In this document: positions 14,051-22,223 of the stretch, piece after piece
Position numbering within the stretch: the stretch's first letter is position 1
Layout: every line of letters starts with the position of its first letter
Assembly: GCA_016840825.1 (NCBI GenBank)
Contig: JAEORN010000170.1
Coordinates: 1-25,309, forward strand
Direction of reading: 5' to 3'
From: Candidatus Thorarchaeota archaeon
GTDB lineage: Archaea; Asgardarchaeota; Thorarchaeia; Thorarchaeales; Thorarchaeaceae
DNA: 25,309 nt
The notes under the pieces: generated by a model
Database searches by the model: none
What the model was told of the DNA's origin: nothing
The model's input: the letters and a program-made list of their open reading frames with translations, nothing else
Translations under genes and position numbers: made by a program

Positions 14051-16066
14051 CTAGGAATCAAATTGCTTCTTGACAAGATCTTCTACCAAACCATCCTTTG
14101 GAATGTAGGGAAGTGTGATTTGTCCTGAATCGCGCATGCGCTCATTCCAATCCAGGACGGTGTCTATTGCATGATCGTTTCTTGCCCAAGCGCGTCGTGC
14201 AACACCACACATTGTATCCCAGTCAAGTGCGCTTCGGATGATAGAGTCAACTCTATCGCTTCCATCAAGAACCAGACCGAAACCACCATTGATAGCCTTC
14301 CCAGTTCCAACACCACCTCCATTGGAGAGAACGCATAGCGTCATTCCTCGAGCTGCATTCCCAGCCCAACATTGGTGTGCCATATCGCTTGTTATGTTAC
14401 TACCATCAAAGATGTTCGCGGTTTCTCTGAACGGAGAGTCAGTTCCTCCTGTATCATGATGGTCACGTCCTATCATGATTGGACCTACTTTCCCATCCCG
14501 CACGGCTTTGTTGAATTGCAAAGCAATATTGACTCGTCCAGAAGCATCCGCATATAGGATTCTTGCCTGTGATCCCACTACGAGAGCATTCTTCTCAGCA
14601 TCTCGAATCCAGATGTAGTTATCACGATCTTGTCCTCTGCGATTAGGATCGATATTCTCCATAGCGATATGGTCGGTCATCACAAGATCATCATGCTTAC
14701 CACTAAGACAGACCCAGCGAAATGGGCCATAGCCATAGTCGAAGCATATCGGACCCATAATATCCTCTACATAGGATGGGAATATGAAGCCATCATTGGT
14801 GTCCATACCATTCTTTGCAATCTCTTTTGCCCCTGCATCAAATACTGCCTTCATGAAGCTGTTACCATAGTCCCAAAAGAATGTGCCATTATCGGTCATC
14901 TTCTTGATGAGTTGGAATTGCTTGATCAGTGACTTATCAACCAGTTCCCTGAAAGTATCACGATCGTTCTTCAGAAGTTCTCGACCCTCATCAAAGGTGA
15001 TGCCCTGAGGTGTGTAGCCACCACCATAGACATCATGACAAGAGGTCTGATCAGATGCAAGCTCCACCTTGATACCCTTATCAGCGACATATTGCCACAC
15101 TTCGACGATGTTGCCATAGTATCCGATGGATATTGGTTCACCACTTTCGCGGTGTTCATCAACCCACTCGAATACCTCATCGAGGCTATCAGACCATTTT
15201 CTAAGCCAACCTTGCTCGCTTCTAGTATCAATGCGACTCTTGTCTACCTCAGCGATTACTCCGATGCCTCCAGCAATCTCAACCGCCTTAGCTTGAGCCC
15301 CACTCATTCCACCAAGTCCGGATGTGATGAACAGCTTGCCTCGAAGATCCTTATCTTCGGGTATGCCTAAGTACAATCTACCTGCATTAAGCAGGGTGAT
15401 GTAGGTGCCATGCACGATTCCCTGCGGACCAATATACATCCAACCACCTGCTGTCATCTGGCCGTAATTCGAATTACCAAGTGCTGCTGACCTGTGGAAG
15501 TCCTCTGGTGTGTCAAACATGCCAACCATGAGCCCATTGGTAGAGATGACTCGAGGCGCCTCTTGTTTGGATGGGAAAAGACCCAATGGATGTCCTGAAC
15601 TTACAACAAGGGTCTGTTCTTCCGTCATAGTTTCCAGGTATTTCTTGATGAGCTGGAACTGCATCCAGTTCTGACAGACCTGACCAGACTCGCCATATGT
15701 CACAAGCTCGTATGGATACAGCGCAATCTCAAAGCTCACATTATTATCCATCATCAATTGGAGACCACGAGCTTCTAGGAGTCCCATATAATCTCCAACA
15801 GGCTTTGCCTTGATTGCACCGTGGGGACGATAGCGATATCCATAGATCCTACCGCGGGTCACAAGCTCGTTCAGAAACTCTGGAGCTAATATCTCATGTA
15901 GGTCTGGAGGAATGTATCTGAGTGCATTCTTCACAGCGATAATGGTATCATGTTCGTTCAGATCATATCCTCTACTCGGAGCACGTCTGTACTGATGATC
16001 GAACACAGGAGCTGGTGGTAGTTCCGATGATAGCTTTACAGTCATTGCCTTGGAAACAAGGTCCAT
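14051..16066 (-). CDS. hutU: Urocanate hydratase, long (UROC1-like) form
   Basis: A 671-residue NAD+-dependent enzyme that hydrates urocanate to imidazolone propionate. Typical bacterial HutU has about 555 residues; this one is nearly the length of animal UROC1 (676). Its N-terminal region, NALRYIPPDLHEILAPEF (47-64), lines up with the animal enzyme's NALRYFPPDVQELLAPEF. Seen motifs: MTEEQTLVVSSGHPLGLFPS, YGQMTAGGWMYIGPQGIVHGT, the NAD-binding TSGLGGMSGAQAKA, SDQTSCHDVYGGGYTPQG (active-site region), GPFRWVCLSG, GRDHHDTGGTDSPFRET and NGGGVGTGKAINGGFGLVLDG. AGGATG sits about 7 nt before the ATG at 16066. An in-frame 18-codon extension follows the TAG stop and is probably meaningless. Confidence 0.97.
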   Translation of the reverse strand: MDLVSKAMTVKLSSELPPAPVFDHQYRRAPSRGYDLNEHDTIIAVKNALRYIPPDLHEILAPEFLNELVTRGRIYGYRYRPHGAIKAKPVGDYMGLLEARGLQLMMDNNVSFEIALYPYELVTYGESGQVCQNWMQFQLIKKYLETMTEEQTLVVSSGHPLGLFPSKQEAPRVISTNGLMVGMFDTPEDFHRSAALGNSNYGQMTAGGWMYIGPQGIVHGTYITLLNAGRLYLGIPEDKDLRGKLFITSGLGGMSGAQAKAVEIAGGIGVIAEVDKSRIDTRSEQGWLRKWSDSLDEVFEWVDEHRESGEPISIGYYGNIVEVWQYVADKGIKVELASDQTSCHDVYGGGYTPQGITFDEGRELLKNDRDTFRELVDKSLIKQFQLIKKMTDNGTFFWDYGNSFMKAVFDAGAKEIAKNGMDTNDGFIFPSYVEDIMGPICFDYGYGPFRWVCLSGKHDDLVMTDHIAMENIDPNRRGQDRDNYIWIRDAEKNALVVGSQARILYADASGRVNIALQFNKAVRDGKVGPIMIGRDHHDTGGTDSPFRETANIFDGSNITSDMAHQCWAGNAARGMTLCVLSNGGGVGTGKAINGGFGLVLDGSDRVDSIIRSALDWDTMCGVARRAWARNDHAIDTVLDWNERMRDSGQITLPYIPKDGLVEDLVKKQFDS

Positions 16067-16104
16067 AGGTTCACATCCTTGACAATGAGTCTGAGAATGA
16101 GCGA

Positions 16105-16114
16105 GAATTTATGC
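16105..16114 (-). promoter_or_regulatory. TATA-box candidate for hutU
   Basis: On the minus strand the sequence GCATAAATTC ends about 38 nt before the hutU ATG. An archaeal TATA box at this distance predicts transcription starting near 16082 and a leader of roughly 15 nt that would just contain the AGGATG ribosome binding site. This would separate hutU from the TPR gene lying upstream on the same strand. Confidence 0.45.
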
Positions 16115-16150
16115 ATTACGAAGTGATAGAATTCATAGAAGCGTTCGTTT

Positions 16151-16603
16151 CTACTTGCCTAATAATGCCATGAATTCTTTCAACTGCTTGATTTGTCCCT
16201 CTATCTCTGCTTTTTTGTCCAATTGCCCTAAGTTTCCATAGGTTTCAGCAACTTCTTCCATTACATCCATTCGTTTCTCAGGTTGGACTGTGTTAGTGTA
16301 TACCAGGGAGAGAAGTTTCAAAGCATCAAGTTTCCTCTCAAGTAAATTGTGTTCATATGCAATACTAATTCCTTCAGATGCGAAAATGATAGCTACATCA
16401 TATGCGCGGGCGTTTTGATACATCAAACCCAAGTTACAGAGGGTGATGATCTGTGATTCATAATCCTTCACTCTATAGCTCAGCTCAAGAACAGAAAGGA
16501 AGAGCACACTTGCCTGAACTAGATCCAGTTTACCTGCTTGATAGTCCTGTTGGGCACGGGTCCTTGTCACATGTAAGGCGCCTACACATTGATCAGGATG
16601 CAA
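16151..16603 (-). CDS. TPR-repeat protein, N-terminus possibly disrupted
   Basis: A helical repeat protein of about 150 residues. Tandem TPR-like units are visible: QAGKLDLVQASVLFLSVLELSYRV, ESQIITLCNLGLMYQNARAYDVAIIFASEGISIAYEH, RKLDALKLLSLVYTN and MDVMEEVAETYGNLGQLDKKAEIEGQI. Such proteins are scaffolds; no partner is indicated. The only usual start is a TTG at 16603 with no ribosome binding site. Upstream, the same frame stays protein-like (KAIATL preceded by QHAQ), then meets TAA at 16633-16631, then continues as SDSDIPHFIKLIPKDIGI and LVEL back to two TAG stops at 16723-16718. The original gene may therefore have been longer and been broken by one nonsense mutation. hutU lies 84 bases downstream with its own likely promoter. 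Confidence 0.6.
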   Translation of the reverse strand: MHPDQCVGALHVTRTRAQQDYQAGKLDLVQASVLFLSVLELSYRVKDYESQIITLCNLGLMYQNARAYDVAIIFASEGISIAYEHNLLERKLDALKLLSLVYTNTVQPEKRMDVMEEVAETYGNLGQLDKKAEIEGQIKQLKEFMALLGK

Positions 16604-16630
16604 TGTGGCGATGGCTTTCTGAGCATGTTG

Positions 16631-16705
16631 TTAAAGTTCCACGAGGTCGATCCCGATATCTTTTGGAATCAATTTGATGAAATGAGGAATGTCACTGTCT
16701 GATAT
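16631..16705 (-). pseudogene. Possible severed N-terminus of the TPR gene
   Basis: Between in-frame TAG stops (16723-16718) and a TAA (16633-16631), the minus strand reads as a plausible helix-rich start, SDSDIPHFIKLIPKDIGI followed by LVEL, in frame with the TPR gene. An AGGAG (16719-16715) lies 9 nt before an ATA at 16705 that could have served as start; there is no ATG. The rest of the 16604-16895 gap holds nothing recognisable except an AT-rich TATA-like stretch at about 16760-16770 (plus strand), possibly for the next gene. Confidence 0.3.
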
Positions 16706-16895
16706 TCTTGCTCTCTCCTACTACGATCCAAACGGCAATCGTGTGTTGGAAGAAACAGACCTTTATAATTTCTCGTGCGCTTGATAGGACCGTTCAACTT
16801 GGGGAAAAGGAATTCCGATATTTACGCTGCAAAGGAAGAGGAGTCTGGCACAATCTTCATGAAGCTAGAGTGTTGATTATTCATTCGATCATTCA

Positions 16896-17810
16896 ATGCC
16901 TCAGCTAGATTATATTGACAAGCAAATCCTTTACATACTAGGGACAGATTGTAGAACACCCTATCGAGAGATCGCCAAATCTCTGGGAATGTCTGTGACT
17001 GCGATTAAAAGCAGAGTCGATGATTTGATCACGAATGGAATCATAGTAGACTTCCATGTCGAGTTTGCATCATCTATGATTGGTTCTGATGTTCTGTATA
17101 TGTGGCTCAAAACAGATGCTATAGAGGATATAGAGCAATTCATCTCAGAGATCGCTTTACACAGAGGCGTCATGCAAATTACTCGCATTTACGGAGGGGA
17201 CCTCATGGTGATTGCAGAGTACACCAGCTCACTTGAGTTGGCTACTCTTACCGAGGCTTTTAGGAGAAATCCTCACATTATCTCCATGGAGATGCATACT
17301 CTGCTTAGTCCACATGGCAAGAAGGTGGATCTCACGCACCTTCAGCTGAGAGTTCTCAAAGCTCTCCTTAAGGATGCCAGAATGCAAATCAATGACATCG
17401 CCAGCGAAACTGGTCTGACTGTGCGCATCGTTCGAAAGACGCTAAGAGAGCTGAAGCAGAGTGAAGCGATTAGGTTTACGCTCATCTGGCGCCTCAATGT
17501 AGGAGAGAGAGTGACATTCATTCTGAAGATGAGATGGGACCCAAAGCAAACATCAAGAGAGCAGATCATAGAAATGATGGTGAAGAGATATCAAGAGGAA
17601 TTCTGGGAAATCCTTGCCTCCGCAAATGAGCCTTTTCTGGTAGTCGCTGCTACCGTTGATAGTATGAATGATGTTGACGCGATTACAACCAATCTGAAGT
17701 CATATCCCGGGATAACTTACTCTGAAGCCTTCTTATACAGACCAACATACAGATACAAAAGTATCAAGAGACTTCGTCTTGAGGAAGCTGTTCAGGCTGC
17801 AGAGGTCTAA
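16896..17810 (+). CDS. Lrp/AsnC-like regulator with two HTH domains
   Basis: A 304-residue DNA-binding protein made of two similar halves. The first HTH, LDYIDKQILYILGTDCRTPY followed by REIAKSLGMSVTAIKSRVDDL (about 4-44), has the Lrp pattern. A ligand-domain-like stretch follows (VLYMWLKTDAIEDIEQFISEI, GGDLMVIAEY). The second HTH is LQLRVLKALLKDARMQINDI and ASETGLTVRIVRKTLREL (about 149-188), followed by a second alpha/beta part ending in a basic C-terminus. No membrane segment. It lies just upstream of the ABC exporter genes in the same direction, and a paralogue of the same size faces it from the far side of the locus (22224-23135), so it probably regulates this locus. The start at 16896 has no Shine-Dalgarno sequence. 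Confidence 0.85.
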   Translation: MPQLDYIDKQILYILGTDCRTPYREIAKSLGMSVTAIKSRVDDLITNGIIVDFHVEFASSMIGSDVLYMWLKTDAIEDIEQFISEIALHRGVMQITRIYGGDLMVIAEYTSSLELATLTEAFRRNPHIISMEMHTLLSPHGKKVDLTHLQLRVLKALLKDARMQINDIASETGLTVRIVRKTLRELKQSEAIRFTLIWRLNVGERVTFILKMRWDPKQTSREQIIEMMVKRYQEEFWEILASANEPFLVVAATVDSMNDVDAITTNLKSYPGITYSEAFLYRPTYRYKSIKRLRLEEAVQAAEV

Positions 17811-17857
17811 CTGGACTCGTTCATATCACTTTGTAAGGATGACACCTGACAAAATGA

Positions 17858-17879
17858 CACTTTTTGAGTCACTTTTTGA
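17858..17879. repeat. Direct repeat upstream of the ABC exporter genes
   Basis: The 10-base sequence CACTTTTTGA occurs twice, at 17858-17867 and 17870-17879, with a 12-base period. It lies in the 139-base gap between the double-HTH regulator and the ABC ATPase, about 70-90 bases before the ATPase start. It could be a regulator binding site or part of the promoter; the period is slightly more than one helical turn. Confidence 0.4.
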
Positions 17880-17949
17880 TATTCTATCAAGTTCAAACCG
17901 GACGCAGGTAGATATCCAATTCCAGCAGATGAATACCTTGTGAATCACT

Positions 17950-18939
17950 ATGATAGAATCACAAGAAAAAATGAAGGAAAATGAAAGCCAAACCGCAATT
18001 GAGATCCACGGCCTCAGTAAGGCGTTCGGTGATTTCTATGCGTTGAAAGGGCTTAATCTACAGGTACCGAAGAACTCAGTCTTCGCATTCCTAGGTCCAA
18101 ATGGTGCTGGGAAGACGACCACAATCAAGCTACTCTTGGGCTTGGCTCGACCCACATCAGGCGGCGGAACCATTCTAGGTCATGACCTCTCAATGGAGAA
18201 CAAAATGATTCGTTCCAGAGTAGGTTACATGGCTCAGAATCAACATTACTCAGAAAATATGACTCCTCGCCAAATCCTGAAATTCGCAGCCAAGTTCTTT
18301 TATCAAGACAATTGCAGTCAACTAGATACCAGGATTGAAAGGTTGCTAAATCTTGTCGATCTTGATCGAAAGGCAGACCGTCCAACAAAAGGATTTTCAG
18401 GTGGAGAAAGACAACGTCTGGGGATTGCTCAAGCTCTCATAAATGACCCAGAATTACTCATACTCGATGAACCTGCAGCAGGGTTAGATCCTCAGGGTAG
18501 AGAGGATGTCCTTGATTTGATGCAGGAGCTCCGAAGTAGAACAACTATATTCTACTCAACACACATTCTTGATGATGCACAGAGAATCAGTGATCGTGTG
18601 GCTATCTTGAACAAAGGAAATCTCGTAGCAAGTGCTACTCTGAACGAGCTTCTTGCAGGCGCTGAAGGCACTGTCTATTCGATTGTTTTGAAAGGTAACC
18701 CACAGAGAGCTGAGGACCGGGTCACTAAGCAGGCATGGGTGAACTCCCTGCAAATGACCAGGCTGAATGGTAGGACAAAGTGGTTGGTGTCTGTAAACGA
18801 TGATGGGACAGCAGAGGACGAATTGCTGAGAGTTATTCTCGAAGACAGGTCGATCTCAGTCTGTGAATTTGGCATCAAGAAGTATGAGTTGGAAGAGATA
18901 TTCCTTAAACTTGTGGAGGACAAAAGAAATGACAACTGA
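17950..18939 (+). CDS. ABC transporter ATP-binding protein (ABC-2 type)
   Basis: A 329-residue ATPase that powers a membrane partner. All nucleotide-binding motifs are intact: Walker A GPNGAGKTT (49-57), Q-loop glutamine in YMAQNQ (Q96), signature FSGGERQR (149-156), Walker B LLILDEP (169-175) with catalytic Glu174, D-loop AGLDP (177-181) and switch His205 in STH. Residues about 215-329 form the C-terminal extension common in ABC-2 drug/lipid/polymer exporters (CcmA/NatA-like). The gene overlaps the permease start by 11 bases, so the two are translationally coupled. The ATG at 17950 has no strong ribosome binding site; a second in-frame ATG at codon 8 is possible. Confidence 0.93.
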   Translation: MIESQEKMKENESQTAIEIHGLSKAFGDFYALKGLNLQVPKNSVFAFLGPNGAGKTTTIKLLLGLARPTSGGGTILGHDLSMENKMIRSRVGYMAQNQHYSENMTPRQILKFAAKFFYQDNCSQLDTRIERLLNLVDLDRKADRPTKGFSGGERQRLGIAQALINDPELLILDEPAAGLDPQGREDVLDLMQELRSRTTIFYSTHILDDAQRISDRVAILNKGNLVASATLNELLAGAEGTVYSIVLKGNPQRAEDRVTKQAWVNSLQMTRLNGRTKWLVSVNDDGTAEDELLRVILEDRSISVCEFGIKKYELEEIFLKLVEDKRNDN

Positions 18940-19711
18940 AATGCTACAACGAACTAACACAGAACCCTGGTACGCAGGGATGAGAAATCTGTTCAGTCGT
19001 GAGATCTATCACGAACGCAGCAGGATGTATTGGATACAGCAGGTACTTGTCTGGACTCTCTTTACTAACGGACTGGTTGTTCTCATACTCGGTCTGCCTA
19101 CTGGTATGATTGAGGAGATGGCAACAGCCTATGTTCTCGGTTTAGTGATATTCTTCAGCATGTTGGGCTTGCTCATCGCTATCTTCATCCCTGTTTTACT
19201 GCAGGGTGTCATTATCGATGAAAAGGTATCAGGCACATCTGCATGGATTCTCTCCAAACCTGTATCAAAGAAGTCCTATCTACTCTCGAAATTGATTACT
19301 AGCAGTCTATCAATCATTGGGGTTTCAGTGGTGATTAATGGTCTCGTAGCATATGGACTCTTTGTGGCATATGGCTTTGGTCCAAGCATAACTGGATTTA
19401 TCATTGATCTCGGACTCACTGGTATTGTCGTCGTATATTTTGCTAGCTTGACAATAATGATAGGTACTCTTACAACCAGTAGAGGCAAGGTACTTGCAGC
19501 ATCTGTAGGATTGGGTCTTGGAGCACAGATAATGGCGAACTACTTCCCACTTATCCTGTTTCTGATCCCATACTCACTACCAATATTTGGAATTGGTTTT
19601 ATCACAGGCGATCCTGTTCTGGGTCTTGAAGTATTACTGCTATCCGCTTGTGTCCAGATCGTCATTTTCACAGTCATTGCGCTCTTCGTGTTTGAGAGAA
19701 CTGAGCTATAG
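18929..19711 (+). CDS. ABC-2 type transporter permease
   Basis: A 260-residue membrane protein, partner of the preceding ATPase. I start at the ATG at 18929 because GGAGG (18915-18919) is 9 nt upstream; the longer open frame back to 18863 lies inside the ATPase gene. After a short cytoplasmic N-terminus (NLFSREIYHERSRMYW, the typical amphipathic lead-in), about six hydrophobic segments follow: QVLVWTLFTNGLVVLILGL, AYVLGLVIFFSMLGLLIAIF, a pair around SSLSIIGVSVVINGLVAYGL, FIIDLGLTGIVVVYFASL, a segment around ANYFPLILFLIPYSLPIFG, and VLLLSACVQIVIFTVIALFVF at the end. The loop DEKVSGTSAWILSKPVSKKSYLLSKL is characteristic of ABC-2 permeases. The cargo is unknown. Confidence 0.9.
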   Translation: MTTEMLQRTNTEPWYAGMRNLFSREIYHERSRMYWIQQVLVWTLFTNGLVVLILGLPTGMIEEMATAYVLGLVIFFSMLGLLIAIFIPVLLQGVIIDEKVSGTSAWILSKPVSKKSYLLSKLITSSLSIIGVSVVINGLVAYGLFVAYGFGPSITGFIIDLGLTGIVVVYFASLTIMIGTLTTSRGKVLAASVGLGLGAQIMANYFPLILFLIPYSLPIFGIGFITGDPVLGLEVLLLSACVQIVIFTVIALFVFERTEL

Positions 19712-19725
19712 TCTGGAGAAATAAT

Positions 19726-20148
19726 ATGATGAATTCGAACGAGATGAAGGAGAGGTTTCTGAGGTTTGTCGAAACCGACCTCTCCCGCATCCCCCCTAAT
19801 CGGATGCAACAGGTTTCAGAGGTTCTTCTTGAAACCAGAACAGTGCGCATCATTCTGACCAGATATGCTTACAGGAAAGAGGACCTCGATATCGATATTG
19901 AGGTCTCTCTACTCTCCCTACCAGCAACGTCGGATATATCAAGAATGCAAAGTTCCATCGAAAGCCAGATTGCTATCCTTCAATATCTGAAGCGTCTCAC
20001 GTTTATGGGATTCAGCTTGGAGATACTGCAGGAAGAAGGAATCCTAATAGCTTCTACCGTTCTCAATAGAGATACGAAAGAGGAGGTGTTCATGGCCCTC
20101 GAACCTCCAGACTTGCATCTTATACATTCGAAAAACGAATCTGATTGA
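19726..20148 (+). CDS. Small conserved protein of unknown function, copy 1
   Basis: A 140-residue soluble protein that I do not recognise. It begins with a charged helix (NEMKERFLRFVETDLSRI), then strands (RTVRIILTRYAYRK, LDIDIEVSLLSL), a long helix (IESQIAILQYLKRLTFMGF) and a closing strand pair (SLEILQEEGILIASTVL, KEEVFMALEP). A second, diverged copy lies at 23841-24236: both share the IL-x-YL-x-RL...GF-x-L-x-I core, the acidic strand and the EE-x-F near the end. GGAGA sits about 8 nt before the ATG at 19726. It lies 14 bases after the permease gene, so it belongs to the exporter operon and may be an accessory or signalling component. Confidence 0.75.
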   Translation: MMNSNEMKERFLRFVETDLSRIPPNRMQQVSEVLLETRTVRIILTRYAYRKEDLDIDIEVSLLSLPATSDISRMQSSIESQIAILQYLKRLTFMGFSLEILQEEGILIASTVLNRDTKEEVFMALEPPDLHLIHSKNESD

Positions 20149-20211
20149 ACTACAAAGGCATCTAGCTCTCGGAGTTGGACCTGATGAGTAATGCAATAGA
20201 AGAACGAATCT

Positions 20212-22221
20212 ATGATTTTTAGTTGGATACGTCAAAACGAGCCCTTATCTTCATTAGATTCGATATGGAAATCCCTGGAGAGAATTTCTTTGCGATACAA
20301 TGGAATGTTAGCGATAGTAATCGCGATACTCATTATCACAGTGTCAGGACCATTCGATTCAGATATCGCTTCAACGGATTCTGTGCACGAACCGAATGTC
20401 ATTGCAGCGAGTCTGAGTCCAAATAACTATGATACATTTGCGACTGGAAGCTATGCAGACACGACTCTGTCACGCCTGAACATTTCTGTTGTCATGGATG
20501 AATCAGATGCTTCACTGAACGGAACATTACTGATTGATTATTATAATGCAGAGAATATCGCTCTAGATGAGATACCTTTCCATCTGTATCCCTCAGGCAT
20601 GTATTATGACACTCGTCAAGGAAGCATTCTGATAGAGAACGTTGTTTCGCTTGGAGCATCTCCAAATGTGACAGATACAGAGGTCCAATCCGGTCAGCAG
20701 TTGATGTGGATTCATCTTGACGATTCAATAGATCCGGGAGAGTTTCTGACTCTGAATATAAGCTTCAGAACGATTTTACCTGAAGGTAATGATAGATCAG
20801 GAGTGTATGGTTCTGATGCGAATCAAAACAGGATATACACCTTCTCTGGATTCTATCCAATTCCTTGTGTCTATGACAAATATGATGGATGGAATACTGA
20901 TCCTTACATCCATGCAGGCGATCCCTTCTACTTCGATATGGCATATTATGACCTTCAGTTGGATATTCCTGAAGGGATGGTAGTTGCAGCGACAGGATCG
21001 CCAAACGAGATCTCGCACGAGAGCGGGCGTTCAAAGTATCACTATGAGATTTCAACTCCGGTTCGAGAGGTGACATTCTCCGTCTCTAGATATTATGAAA
21101 CTGAATCGACACTCTTCAAGGGAGTAAATGTCACGATCTATTACTTGCCGGTTTCTGCGAGCATATGGGAATCGGACGCCTTGGAGCAAGCGACACAAGC
21201 ACTGGATTTGTTCAACTCGACATTTGGCATCTACCCATATCCTACATTGAATGTTGTAGAGCAGCATGCGTATTACGGAGGAATGGAATTTCCGTGTCAA
21301 GTATATGTGACCCGAATAATTGCACAACAAATACAAGCAGGAAGCCGAGTTTCCTGGTATCATGAGTTAGTAATTGTTCACGAAGTGGCACACCAATGGT
21401 GGTCACAAATTGTCGGTGATGACTGCGTTGATTGGGGATTTCTCGATGAGAATCTTGCGAGCTGGTCTCATGCATATTATGGGGAATACTACTATTCGGA
21501 TTGGGAGCATTTTCAAATGCCAACCCTCCTAGACAATGTAAGAACATTTTATGCAACGTACCAATCAGGATGTATCATCAATCGCTCAAATTACGTTAGG
21601 GAAGATCTTGTAAGTTTCATTGATTATATCCAAGGGCCACTTATTCTAGAGAAGCTTAGAATGACTATAGGCAACGAAGAATTCCTTGATGGAGTAAGGT
21701 TGTTCTTTCAAAATCGATATCTCGATATAGCTACATTAAATGATTTACAATTCGCGTTTGAAACTACATCTGATATGGATTTGGACTGGTTCTTCTTTCC
21801 TTGGTATAACAACGAATTTCTACCCAATTATGTGATTACAGATGCATTATACAATGTACCTGATTCAACTCTAACATTTAGGATAGAGGATATGAATGAG
21901 GAATACAACAGTTATCCATATTCTCAACAGATACCGGTCAAGATTTTCGACACACTTGACAATCTGATAGTTGATACACTCGTTTGGGTTAATGGCACGA
22001 CTGACTGTACGTTCCAGTTGGAGAGCAATCCGAAAGCGATTCATTTGGACTACGAAGGATACATACTCGTACAATTGCCTGATGCTGAAACCACAGCTTA
22101 TGTATGTACAAGTATAGTGACTAATTATGGGAATGATATCATCATAATCTCTATTTCAGTCGTAGTCATTGCTGTTGTTTTGATAGTCGTACTTCGTGAA
22201 TTTCATAGAAGGAGAGCATAG
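20212..22221 (+). CDS. Membrane-anchored M1-family metallopeptidase
   Basis: A 669-residue zinc peptidase held at the outer face of the membrane. An N-terminal hydrophobic helix (about 30-46, NGMLAIVIAILIITVSG) serves as signal or anchor, and a C-terminal helix (about 640-660) ends in a positive stop (REFHRRRA), so the catalytic body should be extracytoplasmic. The zinc site is canonical: HEVAH (390-394) and E413 at the exact HExxH-x18-E spacing. The exopeptidase GAMEN motif appears as GGMEF (356-360, Glu359 kept), and the catalytic Tyr lies in YIQGPLIL. Many NxS/T sequons (NISV, NGTL, NVTD, NSTF) fit a surface glycoprotein. It follows small protein copy 1 by 63 bases, in line with the exporter genes. 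Some bacteria fuse an M1 domain to an ABC-2 permease, which supports a joint role. Confidence 0.92.
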   Translation: MIFSWIRQNEPLSSLDSIWKSLERISLRYNGMLAIVIAILIITVSGPFDSDIASTDSVHEPNVIAASLSPNNYDTFATGSYADTTLSRLNISVVMDESDASLNGTLLIDYYNAENIALDEIPFHLYPSGMYYDTRQGSILIENVVSLGASPNVTDTEVQSGQQLMWIHLDDSIDPGEFLTLNISFRTILPEGNDRSGVYGSDANQNRIYTFSGFYPIPCVYDKYDGWNTDPYIHAGDPFYFDMAYYDLQLDIPEGMVVAATGSPNEISHESGRSKYHYEISTPVREVTFSVSRYYETESTLFKGVNVTIYYLPVSASIWESDALEQATQALDLFNSTFGIYPYPTLNVVEQHAYYGGMEFPCQVYVTRIIAQQIQAGSRVSWYHELVIVHEVAHQWWSQIVGDDCVDWGFLDENLASWSHAYYGEYYYSDWEHFQMPTLLDNVRTFYATYQSGCIINRSNYVREDLVSFIDYIQGPLILEKLRMTIGNEEFLDGVRLFFQNRYLDIATLNDLQFAFETTSDMDLDWFFFPWYNNEFLPNYVITDALYNVPDSTLTFRIEDMNEEYNSYPYSQQIPVKIFDTLDNLIVDTLVWVNGTTDCTFQLESNPKAIHLDYEGYILVQLPDAETTAYVCTSIVTNYGNDIIIISISVVVIAVVLIVVLREFHRRRA

Positions 22222-22223
22222 AT

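Noticed and set aside
20492..21556. Several antisense frames of 64-104 codons within the M1 peptidase gene
   Set aside because: They are shadows of a gene with intact catalytic motifs and have no start signals or family features of their own.
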